This document shows positions 1 through 5,198 of a DNA stretch of 5,198 nt, piece by piece. The notes beneath the pieces are model-generated. The model was not told the DNA's origin and searched no databases. It saw only the letters and a list, made by a program, of their open reading frames with translations. The DNA comes from JAGLHV01 sp023132075 [NCBI: bacterium] (lineage in GTDB: Bacteria > CBDUZB01 > JAGLHV01), in contig JAGLYT010000124.1 of assembly GCA_023132075.1 (NCBI GenBank), positions 1 to 5,198 on the forward strand. Direction: 5' to 3'. Positions within the stretch are counted from its first letter, which is position 1. Every line of letters starts with the position of its first letter. A program made the translations under genes and the position numbers.

Positions 1-1
1 C

Positions 2-598
2 ATTGGCGGCGGGATGTGGGGCGGCGGGATGATGTTTAATAAGATTGTTATTCAGGAGGAAGGCAAGAGGATATTGGATGAAATAGGAATTAGAATGGAG
101 AAATATCAGGAAGGTTATTATATAGCTGATTCAGTAGAAGCGGTTACGGGGTTATCTTTTCGTGCACTTCAGGCAGGAGCGAAGGTATTTAATTTGATGG
201 ATATAGAAGATGTAATAATCAGGGAGGATAAATTAAGCGGGTTTGTTTTAAATTGGTCGGCAGTAAATATAGCTAAATTACATATAGATCCTTTAAGTAT
301 AAATTGTAAGATAGCTGTAGATGCTACCGGTCATACCAGTGAAATTGCCAAAGTTGTGCAGAGAAAAAGCGGTGCTAAATTATATACCCCAACGGGAGCG
401 ATTATAGGGGAAAAACCAATGTGGGCGGAAGTAGGGGAAAGAATTATTGTGGAAAATACTAAGGAAATTTATCCTAACCTTTATGTTGCCGGAATGGCGG
501 CGAATGCGGTTTTTGGAGGACCGAGAATGGGTCCCATTTTTGGAGGGATGTTATTATCCGGGGAAAAAGTAGCGAAAATGATTTTAGAAAAGTTATAA
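2..598 (+). CDS. thi4: Thi4-family thiazole synthase, 5'-truncated by window edge
   Basis: This is the C-terminal part (198 residues visible, reading open from base 2) of a Thi4 protein, which makes the thiazole phosphate precursor of thiamin from NAD and glycine in the cytoplasm. Visible family signatures are the glycine-rich [13 protein letters not shown] stretch at the start, the segment [21 protein letters not shown], and the C-terminal [24 protein letters not shown] block (Arg codon 524-526). Family members are about 260 residues, so roughly 60-65 N-terminal residues, including the first dinucleotide-binding glycine motif, lie outside the window. At the position where yeast and plant Thi4 carry the sulfur-donating cysteine, this protein has histidine (codon 281-283), as in methanogen Thi4. 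By family knowledge that makes it a catalytic, iron-dependent enzyme using free sulfide rather than a single-turnover suicide enzyme; for this protein that is inference. Its promoter and any TPP riboswitch would be upstream and cannot be seen. ATG 14 is internal, not the start. Confidence 0.93.
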   Translation: MGGGMWGGGMMFNKIVIQEEGKRILDEIGIRMEKYQEGYYIADSVEAVTGLSFRALQAGAKVFNLMDIEDVIIREDKLSGFVLNWSAVNIAKLHIDPLSINCKIAVDATGHTSEIAKVVQRKSGAKLYTPTGAIIGEKPMWAEVGERIIVENTKEIYPNLYVAGMAANAVFGGPRMGPIFGGMLLSGEKVAKMILEKL

Positions 599-609
599 TT
601 GAAAAAATT

Positions 610-615
610 AAAGGA
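610..615 (+). promoter_or_regulatory. Ribosome binding site that decides the def start
   Basis: AAAGGA lies 7 bases before ATG 623, a good Shine-Dalgarno arrangement. The alternative in-frame TTG at 599, directly abutting the thi4 stop codon, has no comparable purine-rich site in front of it. This favours ATG 623. Confidence 0.7.
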
Positions 616-622
616 ATTAAGA

Positions 623-1132
623 ATGGATATATTACCGATTAAATTATACGGGGAAGCTGTTTTGTCTGCTAAGGCGGATAAAGTGGAGAAAATAGATAAA
701 GAACTTAAAATGTTCATTACCGCAATGATGAGGACGATGTATAAATACGGAGGAGTTGGATTGGCGGCACCGCAGGTGGGGGTATCAAAGAGAATAATTG
801 TTGCTGATATAGGGGAGGGGTTGAATTGTCTGATTAACCCCAGGATACTTTGGTCTCGCGGAGAAGATGTTATGGAAGAGGGATGTTTAAGCCTTCCTAA
901 AATCAATTTGGAAATAAAACGTTCGGAAGAAATAGTAGTGGAGGGGATGGATAGAAATGGTAAACAAATACAATTAGCGGTAAAGGGGCTTTTAGCTCGG
1001 GTATTCCAGCATGAAATAGACCATTTGGATGGAATTTTAATTATTGACAGGGTTTCCAAAAAAAAGTTAAAATCAGTTAAAAAGCAATTAGAAGATATAC
1101 TTAAAAATCCTACGGAGGTTTGTCTTAAATAA
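623..1132 (+). CDS. def: Peptide deformylase
   Basis: Removes the formyl group from the N-terminal formyl-methionine of nascent proteins at the ribosome; the enzyme normally uses Fe2+. All three family motifs are present: GVGLAAPQ (residues 44-51), EGCLSLP (86-92, metal ligand C88) and QHEIDHLDG (129-137, ligands H130 and H134, catalytic E131). From ATG 623 the product is 169 residues, close to the usual length of E. coli-type deformylase, and begins MDILPIKLYGEAVL, matching the usual family N-terminus (ILPI-x-x-YG-x-x-VL). A TTG start at 599 would add eight residues (MKKLKELR) that families normally lack. The gene follows thi4 by 24 bases and is probably co-transcribed with it. The common bacterial partner fmt (methionyl-tRNA formyltransferase) is not next to it here. 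Confidence 0.96.
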   Translation: MDILPIKLYGEAVLSAKADKVEKIDKELKMFITAMMRTMYKYGGVGLAAPQVGVSKRIIVADIGEGLNCLINPRILWSRGEDVMEEGCLSLPKINLEIKRSEEIVVEGMDRNGKQIQLAVKGLLARVFQHEIDHLDGILIIDRVSKKKLKSVKKQLEDILKNPTEVCLK

Positions 1133-1158
1133 ATTTAAATAGAGCAGCGGCAGTAATA

Positions 1159-1165
1159 AAAAGGA
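1159..1165 (+). promoter_or_regulatory. Ribosome binding site supporting a GTG start
   Basis: AAAAGGA sits 8 bases before GTG 1174. No ATG is available near this position in the frame, so this site supports GTG as the start of the YggS-family gene. Confidence 0.65.
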
Positions 1166-1173
1166 ATACTTCT

Positions 1174-1881
1174 GTGGAAAATATTAGAGAAAATGTAGAG
1201 AAAATTTTGAGTGAATTGCCGGAAGGGATAAAGTTAGTAGGGGCGGCAAAGACAAAAACAGTGGGGGAGATTTTAGAAGCAATAGATGCCGGGGTAGAAA
1301 TTATCGGAGAGAATTATATTAGGGAAGCGGAAAAGGTAATTGAGCAGATAAAAAAAACAGAATTTGGAATAAATAATGATGCGAATAAAAAAATATGTGC
1401 GGTAAAATGGCATTTTATCGGACACTTGCAAAAAAATAAAGTAAAAAAAGCGGTTAAGCTTTTTGATATGCTCGAAACTGTGGATTCTTTCAAAATAGCC
1501 GGAGAAATTGATAAAGAATGTAGAAAAATAGAGAAGGTAATGCCGGTATTACTGGAAGTAAATAGCGGCAGGGAAAAACAGAAATTTGGTATATTTCCGG
1601 AAGATGTGGAAAATTTAGTTAGGGAAATTTCTTTATTTGATAATTTAAAAATAATGGGCATAATGACTATGGGTCCCTGGGAAGAAGATGCTGAGGTTTT
1701 GCGTCCTTATTTTAAAGAGACAAAAAAAATATTTGAAAAAATTAAATCGCTTAACTTAAACAATGTTCGGATGAAATATCTTTCGATGGGAATGAGTAGT
1801 TCTTATCGTGTTGCTCTGGAAGAAGGGGCGAATATGATACGAGTGGGAAGCAGAATATTTGGTGAAAGAAATTATCAATAG
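1174..1881 (+). CDS. yggS: YggS/PLPBP-family pyridoxal phosphate homeostasis protein
   Basis: A 235-residue single-domain protein of the YggS/PROSC/YlmE (UPF0001) family: a TIM-barrel fold like the N-terminal domain of alanine racemase that binds PLP but has no known enzymatic activity and helps keep vitamin B6 and amino-acid pools balanced. The PLP lysine is K26 in VGAAKTKTV. Other signatures are HFIGHLQKNK (80-89), EVNSGREKQKFGI (from 128), IMGIMTMGPW, SMGMSSSY (204-211, phosphate-binding region) and IRVGSRIFGER (from 222). Length is normal. Between the helix ending near residue 60 and the WHFIGHLQ strand there is a somewhat long polar insert (about residues 62-77). Start is GTG with a good ribosome binding site. 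It lies 41 bases after def and 14 bases before the small Cys-rich gene, consistent with one transcript. In many bacteria this family sits near cell-division or proline biosynthesis genes; that context is absent here. Confidence 0.94.
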   Translation: MENIRENVEKILSELPEGIKLVGAAKTKTVGEILEAIDAGVEIIGENYIREAEKVIEQIKKTEFGINNDANKKICAVKWHFIGHLQKNKVKKAVKLFDMLETVDSFKIAGEIDKECRKIEKVMPVLLEVNSGREKQKFGIFPEDVENLVREISLFDNLKIMGIMTMGPWEEDAEVLRPYFKETKKIFEKIKSLNLNNVRMKYLSMGMSSSYRVALEEGANMIRVGSRIFGERNYQ

Positions 1882-1895
1882 TAAAAAAGATTATT

Positions 1896-2051
1896 ATGTT
1901 TAAAATTTTAGATGACTTATGGTTTAAATTAAAATCATTTTTAGGTGGAACAAAGTTTTTATGCGATTCCTGTCGGTATGATTGGGGAGATGCCTGTACC
2001 AGGCCCGAGAGGCCTAATGCAACAAGGTGTCCTGATTATAAAAAACGATAA
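1896..2051 (+). CDS. Small Cys4 protein, possible zinc-binding (unrecognised)
   Basis: A 51-codon ORF starting at ATG 1896, 14 bases after the yggS stop. I do not recognise the family. The N-terminal half is hydrophobic and basic (MFKILDDLWFKLKSFLGG), likely an amphipathic helix. The C-terminal half holds four cysteines, C23-x2-C26-x7-C34-x10-C45, within FLCDSCRYDWGDACTRPE followed by RPNATRCPDYKKR, rich in Arg, Asp, Pro and aromatics. This spacing looks like a small metal-binding knuckle (zinc or Fe-S), and the sequence ends in a basic tail that could bind nucleic acid; both are inferences. Evidence that it is real: it fills what would otherwise be a gap in a tight gene string, its composition is protein-like, and the overlapping other-frame extension (1945-2097) of the next gene is dispensable. 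The Shine-Dalgarno is weak (AAAAAAGA at 1883-1890), so translational coupling to yggS is possible. Confidence 0.72.
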   Translation: MFKILDDLWFKLKSFLGGTKFLCDSCRYDWGDACTRPERPNATRCPDYKKR

Positions 2052-2085
2052 AAAACAGAAGAGTTTAAAAGTAGTTGAATTAAAA

Positions 2086-2092
2086 AAGGGGG
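2086..2092 (+). promoter_or_regulatory. Ribosome binding site that decides the radical SAM start
   Basis: AAGGGGG lies 5 bases before ATG 2098. The in-frame GTG at 1945 is inside the small Cys-rich gene and has no purine-rich site at proper distance, so this site marks ATG 2098 as the start. Confidence 0.75.
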
Positions 2093-2097
2093 AAAAA

Positions 2098-2811
2098 ATG
2101 AAAATAGTGATAAAAGGTTTTATTGAGACTTCCTTAGTTGATTGGGAAGGAATGATTGTTTCCACATTATACGTGCCTTATTGTAATTTCAGAGGCCCTT
2201 TTTGTCAAAATTCCGGATTGATACTTAATCCTGAACAATATGAGACTATTCCGGTAGAAGATATTATGAATTATTTAATCAAGCATAAAGGATGGATTGA
2301 CGGGGTATGTTTGACCGGAGGTGAACCCTGTTTATACGAAGATGTAATTGATTTTATTGAAAAAATTCGGGGAATAGGAATGAAATTAAAACTTGATACC
2401 AATGGTACTTTCCCTAAAGTTTTGCGTAAAATAATAGAAACGAAGATGGTAGATTTTGTCGCTATGGATATTAAAGCCCCTTTGGAAGAAGAGGCATATA
2501 GTAATTCGATAGGGGTAAAAGGTAAAAAAATATTAGAAAAAGTTAAGGAAAGTATTAATATTCTTATGCATTCGGATATTGATTATGAATTTAGAACAAC
2601 GGTAGTTCCTTCTTTGCACGAAAAAGACGATGTGTGTAAAATTGCTCAATATATAAAAGGAGCAAAAAGATATGCTTTGCAAAATTTCGTTCCTCAAAAT
2701 ACACTGGATCCGGAGTATATGAAAATAAAACCTTATGACAAAAGCGAGATGGATGAAATTTATCGTGAGGTTTTGCCTTATGTAAAGGAATGCCGGATGA
2801 GAGGGGTATAA
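2098..2811 (+). CDS. Radical SAM protein, NrdG2-like; middle cluster Cys reads Gly
   Basis: A 237-residue protein resembling the radical SAM activators of anaerobic ribonucleotide reductase (NrdG2 type), which install a glycyl radical on a partner enzyme. Matching features: an N-terminal IKGFIETSLVDWEG (family form is like GG-x-x-x-x-SLIDYPG), a cluster region YCNFRGPFCQN (28-38), TGGEP (73-77, SAM binding), LDTNG (99-103), MDIKAP (123-128) and a C-terminal QNFVPQNT like the QxFxP segment of the family. The cluster motif should be C-x3-C-x2-C, but residue 33 is Gly (codon GGC at 2194-2196), leaving C29 and C36 only; TGC would differ by one base. Either this copy cannot hold a normal 4Fe-4S cluster, or the base is a sequence error. 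No nrdD or other glycyl-radical partner is in the window, so the substrate is unknown. Start at ATG 2098 has a strong ribosome binding site; a GTG reading from 1945 would overlap the small gene in another frame and add 51 residues unlike the family. Confidence 0.82.
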   Translation: MKIVIKGFIETSLVDWEGMIVSTLYVPYCNFRGPFCQNSGLILNPEQYETIPVEDIMNYLIKHKGWIDGVCLTGGEPCLYEDVIDFIEKIRGIGMKLKLDTNGTFPKVLRKIIETKMVDFVAMDIKAPLEEEAYSNSIGVKGKKILEKVKESINILMHSDIDYEFRTTVVPSLHEKDDVCKIAQYIKGAKRYALQNFVPQNTLDPEYMKIKPYDKSEMDEIYREVLPYVKECRMRGV

Positions 2812-2820
2812 AATATTTGC

Positions 2821-2849
2821 TTGATTATATTTTTTCGTTAAAGTACAAT
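2821..2849 (+). promoter_or_regulatory. Candidate sigma-70-type promoter for metE
   Basis: TTGATT (2821-2826) and TACAAT (2844-2849) are separated by exactly 17 bases and match the -35 and -10 consensus at 4/6 and 5/6 positions. Transcription would begin near 2855-2858, giving a leader of about 100 bases before metE. It starts ten bases after the radical SAM stop, so it would give metE its own transcript. In AT-rich DNA such matches also arise by chance. Confidence 0.55.
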
Positions 2850-2889
2850 AAGCCGGTGTTTTGAGAAGTAAAAAAATTGTCGTTAAAAT

Positions 2890-2940
2890 CTATGAACTCA
2901 TAGGCTGAAACGAATTTCGTGGCAGCCTATTAATTTTTAA
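2890..2940 (+). promoter_or_regulatory. Structured metE leader with two competing hairpins
   Basis: Hairpin A pairs CTATG (2890-2894) with CATAG (2899-2903) around a 4-base loop. Hairpin B pairs ATAGGCTG (2900-2907) with CAGCCTAT (2923-2930), a perfect 8-bp stem, continuing after an AA/GG internal loop into ACGA (2910-2913) with TCGT (2917-2920) around a 3-base loop. The two share bases 2900-2903, so they cannot form together. B is followed by TAATTTTTAA, a weak T-run, and then by the metE ribosome binding site at 2942-2951. This could be an attenuator or riboswitch-like switch for metE; alternatively B is just a weak terminator for the upstream genes. I cannot match it to the known SAM, cobalamin or T-box leaders. 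Confidence 0.5.
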
Positions 2941-2941
2941 T

Positions 2942-2951
2942 AAAGGGAGAG
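2942..2951 (+). promoter_or_regulatory. Strong ribosome binding site of metE
   Basis: AAAGGGAGAG precedes ATG 2956 by 4 bases after its last purine core base. It is the longest Shine-Dalgarno-like run in the window and begins 11 bases after leader hairpin B, so folding there could influence its access. Confidence 0.7.
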
Positions 2952-2955
2952 AAAA

Positions 2956-5139
2956 ATGGAAACGTATGCGTATGGTTTTCCCCGCTTGGGAAAAGACAGG
3001 GAGTATAAAAAAGCGATTGAAAGTTTTTGGAAGAAAAGGATCACAGAGAAAGAACTGAAGGATAGTATTTACAATTTGGATAAAGAACGGTTGGACATTT
3101 ATGAGAAATATGTTGATAATTTTCCCGCCGGAGAAATGACTTTTTACGATAATATGCTGGATACGGCAATCATTGTCGGATTATATAAAAGTGAAAATTT
3201 AGACGAGTATTTTGATTTATGCAGGGGTAAAAATGCATTAGAAATGACTAAGTGGTTTAATACCAATTACCATTATCTTGTTCCCAAAATTGATGGATCT
3301 TTTTCTCCTTCGCAATTTAATTTGTCCTGGGACAAATTAGCACAGGTAAAAGAAAGAAGTAAAAAAGGGATTCCTTATTTAATCGGTCCTTTTACTTTCT
3401 TGAAATTATCCAAAGGAGTTGAACCCGGAAAATTCAAAGAGCATTTTTTTGCTTTAGCTGATGTTTACAAAAAAATAATCGATAATCTGGATGAAGTTTA
3501 TCTGGATGAACCGGCTTTGGTAATGGAGCTTTCACCGGAAGAAATTAGTATGGTCAAGGAAGTATATAAAAAAATTACTAGCCAAAAGGACAAGATTACT
3601 CTTTTTACTTACTATGATTCGGTAGATTTTTTGGCTGACTTATATGAATTACCGCTAAAGGCGATTGGTCTGGATTTTGTTAACGGCAAAGAAAATCTGG
3701 AAAACATTAAAAAATATGGTTTTCCTGATGACAAAATTTTAATTGCCGGTATTGTTGACGGACGGAATGTGTGGAAGACAGACATTAAAAAATCCCTGGG
3801 GATTTTGCAGGAATTAAATAAATATGCAAAAAATTTGGCTGTTTCTAATGCGGCTCCTCTGTCTCATTTACCTATTACTAAAAAGGGTGAAAATTTAGAT
3901 GATAGACTTTTAGGAAAATTGGCTTTTGCCCAGGAAAGATTAGAGGAATTGCAATTAATTTCCCGGATATACAAAAATGGGGAAGATAAAGAAGTAGAAG
4001 AGTATAGCAGTAATAGCACGGATGATTTTGGGATGAATAGGGATGTTCAGGAAAAAATCAAAAATTTAAAGGAAGAAGATTTTTCAAAAAAGATGTCCTA
4101 TGAAGAACGTAATAAAAAACAACGGGAAATTTTGAATCTACCCCTTTTTCCAACTACTACCATCGGTAGTTTTCCTCAAACACCGGAAGTTAGGAAAAAA
4201 AGAATGGATTTTAAACGGGGTAAAATAAGCAAAGAGGAATATCAATCCTTTATTAAAGAGGAAATTACCAACCTAATTAAATTTCAGGAGAAGATAGGTC
4301 TGGATGTATTTGTGCATGGGGAATTTGAAAGGACGGATATGGTGGAATTTTTTGCGCAAAAAATGGAAGGAATTGCTAGTACTGATAACGGATGGATTAT
4401 TTCTTATGGAACACGGGGATATCGTCCTCCGTTAATATACGGAGATGTTTCAAGAAGTAAACCCATGACGGTTGATGAGATTAGTTTTGCTCAGAATTTG
4501 ACCGAAAAACCGGTTAAAGGAATGCTGACCGGACCGGTTACTATTATTGCCTGGAGTTTTGTTAGAAAGGACATACCCATCAGTCAGGTTGCTTATCAAT
4601 TAGGTTTATGTTTACAGGAAGAAATAAAGGATTACCAAAAAGCAAATATTAAAATAGTTCAGATTGATGAACCGGCTTTCAGAGAAAAAGCACCGATAAA
4701 AAAGAGAAACTGGAAACAATATTTCCAATGGGCAGTAAAAGCATTTAATTTAGCCAGTCAGTCAAAACCCGAGTTGCAAATTCACACCCATATGTGTTAC
4801 TCGGAATTTGGGGAAATTATTGAGCAAATTAATCAGATGGATTTTGATGTGATTACTATTGAGGCTTCCAGAAGCAAAGGAAATATTTTGAGCCATTTTG
4901 AAAACAGTGATTTTAACCGGCAGATAGGCTTAGGGGTTTGGGATATTCATTCTCCCCAAATTCCAACTCCGGGAGAAATTACCACCACGGTAAAAAGGGC
5001 GTTGAAAACATTTCCTAATGATAATTTTTGGATAAATCCGGATTGTGGATTAAAGACGCGAGGCTGGGATGAGTCCACTAAATCCCTGGAAAATATGGTT
5101 GAAGTTACCAGGGAATTGAGAAAAGAGTTTGTTTCATGA
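2956..5139 (+). CDS. metE: Cobalamin-independent methionine synthase
   Basis: Transfers a methyl group from 5-methyltetrahydropteroyl-polyglutamate to homocysteine, the last step of methionine synthesis, in the cytoplasm without vitamin B12. The 727-residue product has both (beta/alpha)8 domains: an N-terminal domain opening with YGFPRLGKDREYKKA (folate-contacting R15-K18) and containing LIGPFTFLKLSK and DEPALV; a charged linker (about 345-390); and a catalytic C-terminal domain from FPTTTIGSFPQT (398-409). Zinc ligands H612 and C614 (HTHMCYSEF), E636 (TIEASRS) and C697 (NPDCGLKTRGW) keep the exact spacing of E. coli H641/C643/E665/C726. The expected general acid H665 (DIHSPQIP) and homocysteine contacts E456 and D571 are also present. 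Slightly shorter than E. coli MetE (753), mainly in the N-terminal half and linker. It likely has its own promoter and leader. No metF, metH or metR is in view. Ends at TGA 5137-5139. Confidence 0.97.
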   Translation: METYAYGFPRLGKDREYKKAIESFWKKRITEKELKDSIYNLDKERLDIYEKYVDNFPAGEMTFYDNMLDTAIIVGLYKSENLDEYFDLCRGKNALEMTKWFNTNYHYLVPKIDGSFSPSQFNLSWDKLAQVKERSKKGIPYLIGPFTFLKLSKGVEPGKFKEHFFALADVYKKIIDNLDEVYLDEPALVMELSPEEISMVKEVYKKITSQKDKITLFTYYDSVDFLADLYELPLKAIGLDFVNGKENLENIKKYGFPDDKILIAGIVDGRNVWKTDIKKSLGILQELNKYAKNLAVSNAAPLSHLPITKKGENLDDRLLGKLAFAQERLEELQLISRIYKNGEDKEVEEYSSNSTDDFGMNRDVQEKIKNLKEEDFSKKMSYEERNKKQREILNLPLFPTTTIGSFPQTPEVRKKRMDFKRGKISKEEYQSFIKEEITNLIKFQEKIGLDVFVHGEFERTDMVEFFAQKMEGIASTDNGWIISYGTRGYRPPLIYGDVSRSKPMTVDEISFAQNLTEKPVKGMLTGPVTIIAWSFVRKDIPISQVAYQLGLCLQEEIKDYQKANIKIVQIDEPAFREKAPIKKRNWKQYFQWAVKAFNLASQSKPELQIHTHMCYSEFGEIIEQINQMDFDVITIEASRSKGNILSHFENSDFNRQIGLGVWDIHSPQIPTPGEITTTVKRALKTFPNDNFWINPDCGLKTRGWDESTKSLENMVEVTRELRKEFVS

Positions 5140-5149
5140 ATTTCAATGA

Positions 5150-5193
5150 GACTTAGAGTTTTTGTTAGCGTAGCTGACAAAAACTCTGTAGTC
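5150..5193. repeat. Long near-perfect inverted repeat after metE
   Basis: AGAGTTTTTGTTAGC (5155-5169) pairs with GCTGACAAAAACTCT (5173-5187) across a 3-base loop GTA: 15 pairs with a single G-U wobble. Outside it, GACT (5150-5153) pairs with AGTC (5190-5193) past a small bulge. It begins 10 bases after the metE stop. No T-run follows on either strand within the window, so a standard intrinsic terminator is not shown; a palindromic intergenic repeat or an mRNA 3'-end stabiliser are alternatives. The window ends five bases later. Confidence 0.7.
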
Positions 5194-5198
5194 GAATT

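Noticed and set aside
599-622. TTG start for def directly after the thi4 stop
   Set aside because: No convincing ribosome binding site; ATG 623 has AAAGGA at 7 bases and yields the usual length and N-terminus.
481-1059. Minus-strand open frame of 192 codons across the end of thi4 and def
   Set aside because: It lies opposite two clear family genes, has low-complexity Ser/Ile/Pro-rich composition typical of a shadow frame, and no recognisable motif.
1133-1173. Possible terminator or promoter between def and yggS
   Set aside because: No stem with a T-run and no paired -35/-10 boxes; the 41-base gap holds only the ribosome binding site.
1314-1661. Minus-strand open frame inside the yggS-family gene
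   Set aside because: Opposite a clear gene; Ser/Phe-rich composition typical of an antisense shadow of AT-rich coding DNA.
2001-2015. AGGCC-CGAGA-GGCCT hairpin
   Set aside because: Only 5 bp and inside the small coding gene; best explained by the Arg/Pro codons there.
1945-2097. GTG-started N-terminal extension of the radical SAM protein (51 residues)
   Set aside because: It overlaps the Cys4 small gene in another frame, has no ribosome binding site, and adds sequence unlike the family, whereas ATG 2098 has a strong site and starts exactly at the expected family N-terminus.
2861-2908. Short TTG-started ORF of 15 codons, and ATG-Asn-Ser-stop at 2892, as a leader peptide for metE
   Set aside because: Neither has a ribosome binding site, and neither carries the run of Met codons expected for methionine-responsive attenuation.
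4947-5180. Minus-strand open frame over the metE 3' end and the palindrome
   Set aside because: Mostly antisense to the conserved metE C-terminus and without protein-like motifs or a supported start.

Overview
The window reads as a compact, AT-rich bacterial chromosome segment with every recognisable gene on the + strand. Peptide deformylase, Shine-Dalgarno sequences and short intergenic gaps point to Bacteria. Frequent AAA, ATA and AGA codons and an AT-rich base composition, together with an archaeal-type (His-containing) Thi4 and an NrdG-like radical SAM protein, suggest an anaerobic or micro-oxic lineage, perhaps a thermophile or an uncultured candidate phylum. That taxonomic guess is inference only.

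Region 1 (2-2811) looks like one co-directional gene string: the 3' part of a Thi4-type thiazole synthase (cut by the window edge), peptide deformylase (def), a YggS/PLPBP-family PLP-homeostasis protein, a 51-codon cysteine-rich small protein (1896-2051), and a radical SAM protein related to the activators of anaerobic ribonucleotide reductase. Gaps between genes are 24, 41, 14 and 46 bases. Two starts need care. def most likely starts at ATG 623 rather than at the TTG directly after the thi4 stop. The radical SAM gene most likely starts at ATG 2098, because its longer GTG-started reading (from 1945) runs over the small gene in another frame.

Region 2 (2812-2955) is a 144-base gap with a good sigma-70-like promoter candidate (TTGATT-17-TACAAT) followed by a leader that can form two mutually exclusive hairpins just ahead of a strong ribosome binding site. 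Region 3 (2956-5139) is a full-length cobalamin-independent methionine synthase (metE) with all zinc ligands present. Region 4 (5140-5198) holds a long, nearly perfect inverted repeat with no T-run within the window.

Shared themes are cofactor and metal chemistry: thiamin thiazole, PLP, iron-dependent deformylation, Fe-S/SAM chemistry and zinc-dependent methionine synthesis. The points most worth a second look are the unrecorded Cys4 small protein, the radical SAM gene in which the middle cluster-binding cysteine codon reads glycine, the His-type Thi4, and the structured metE leader.
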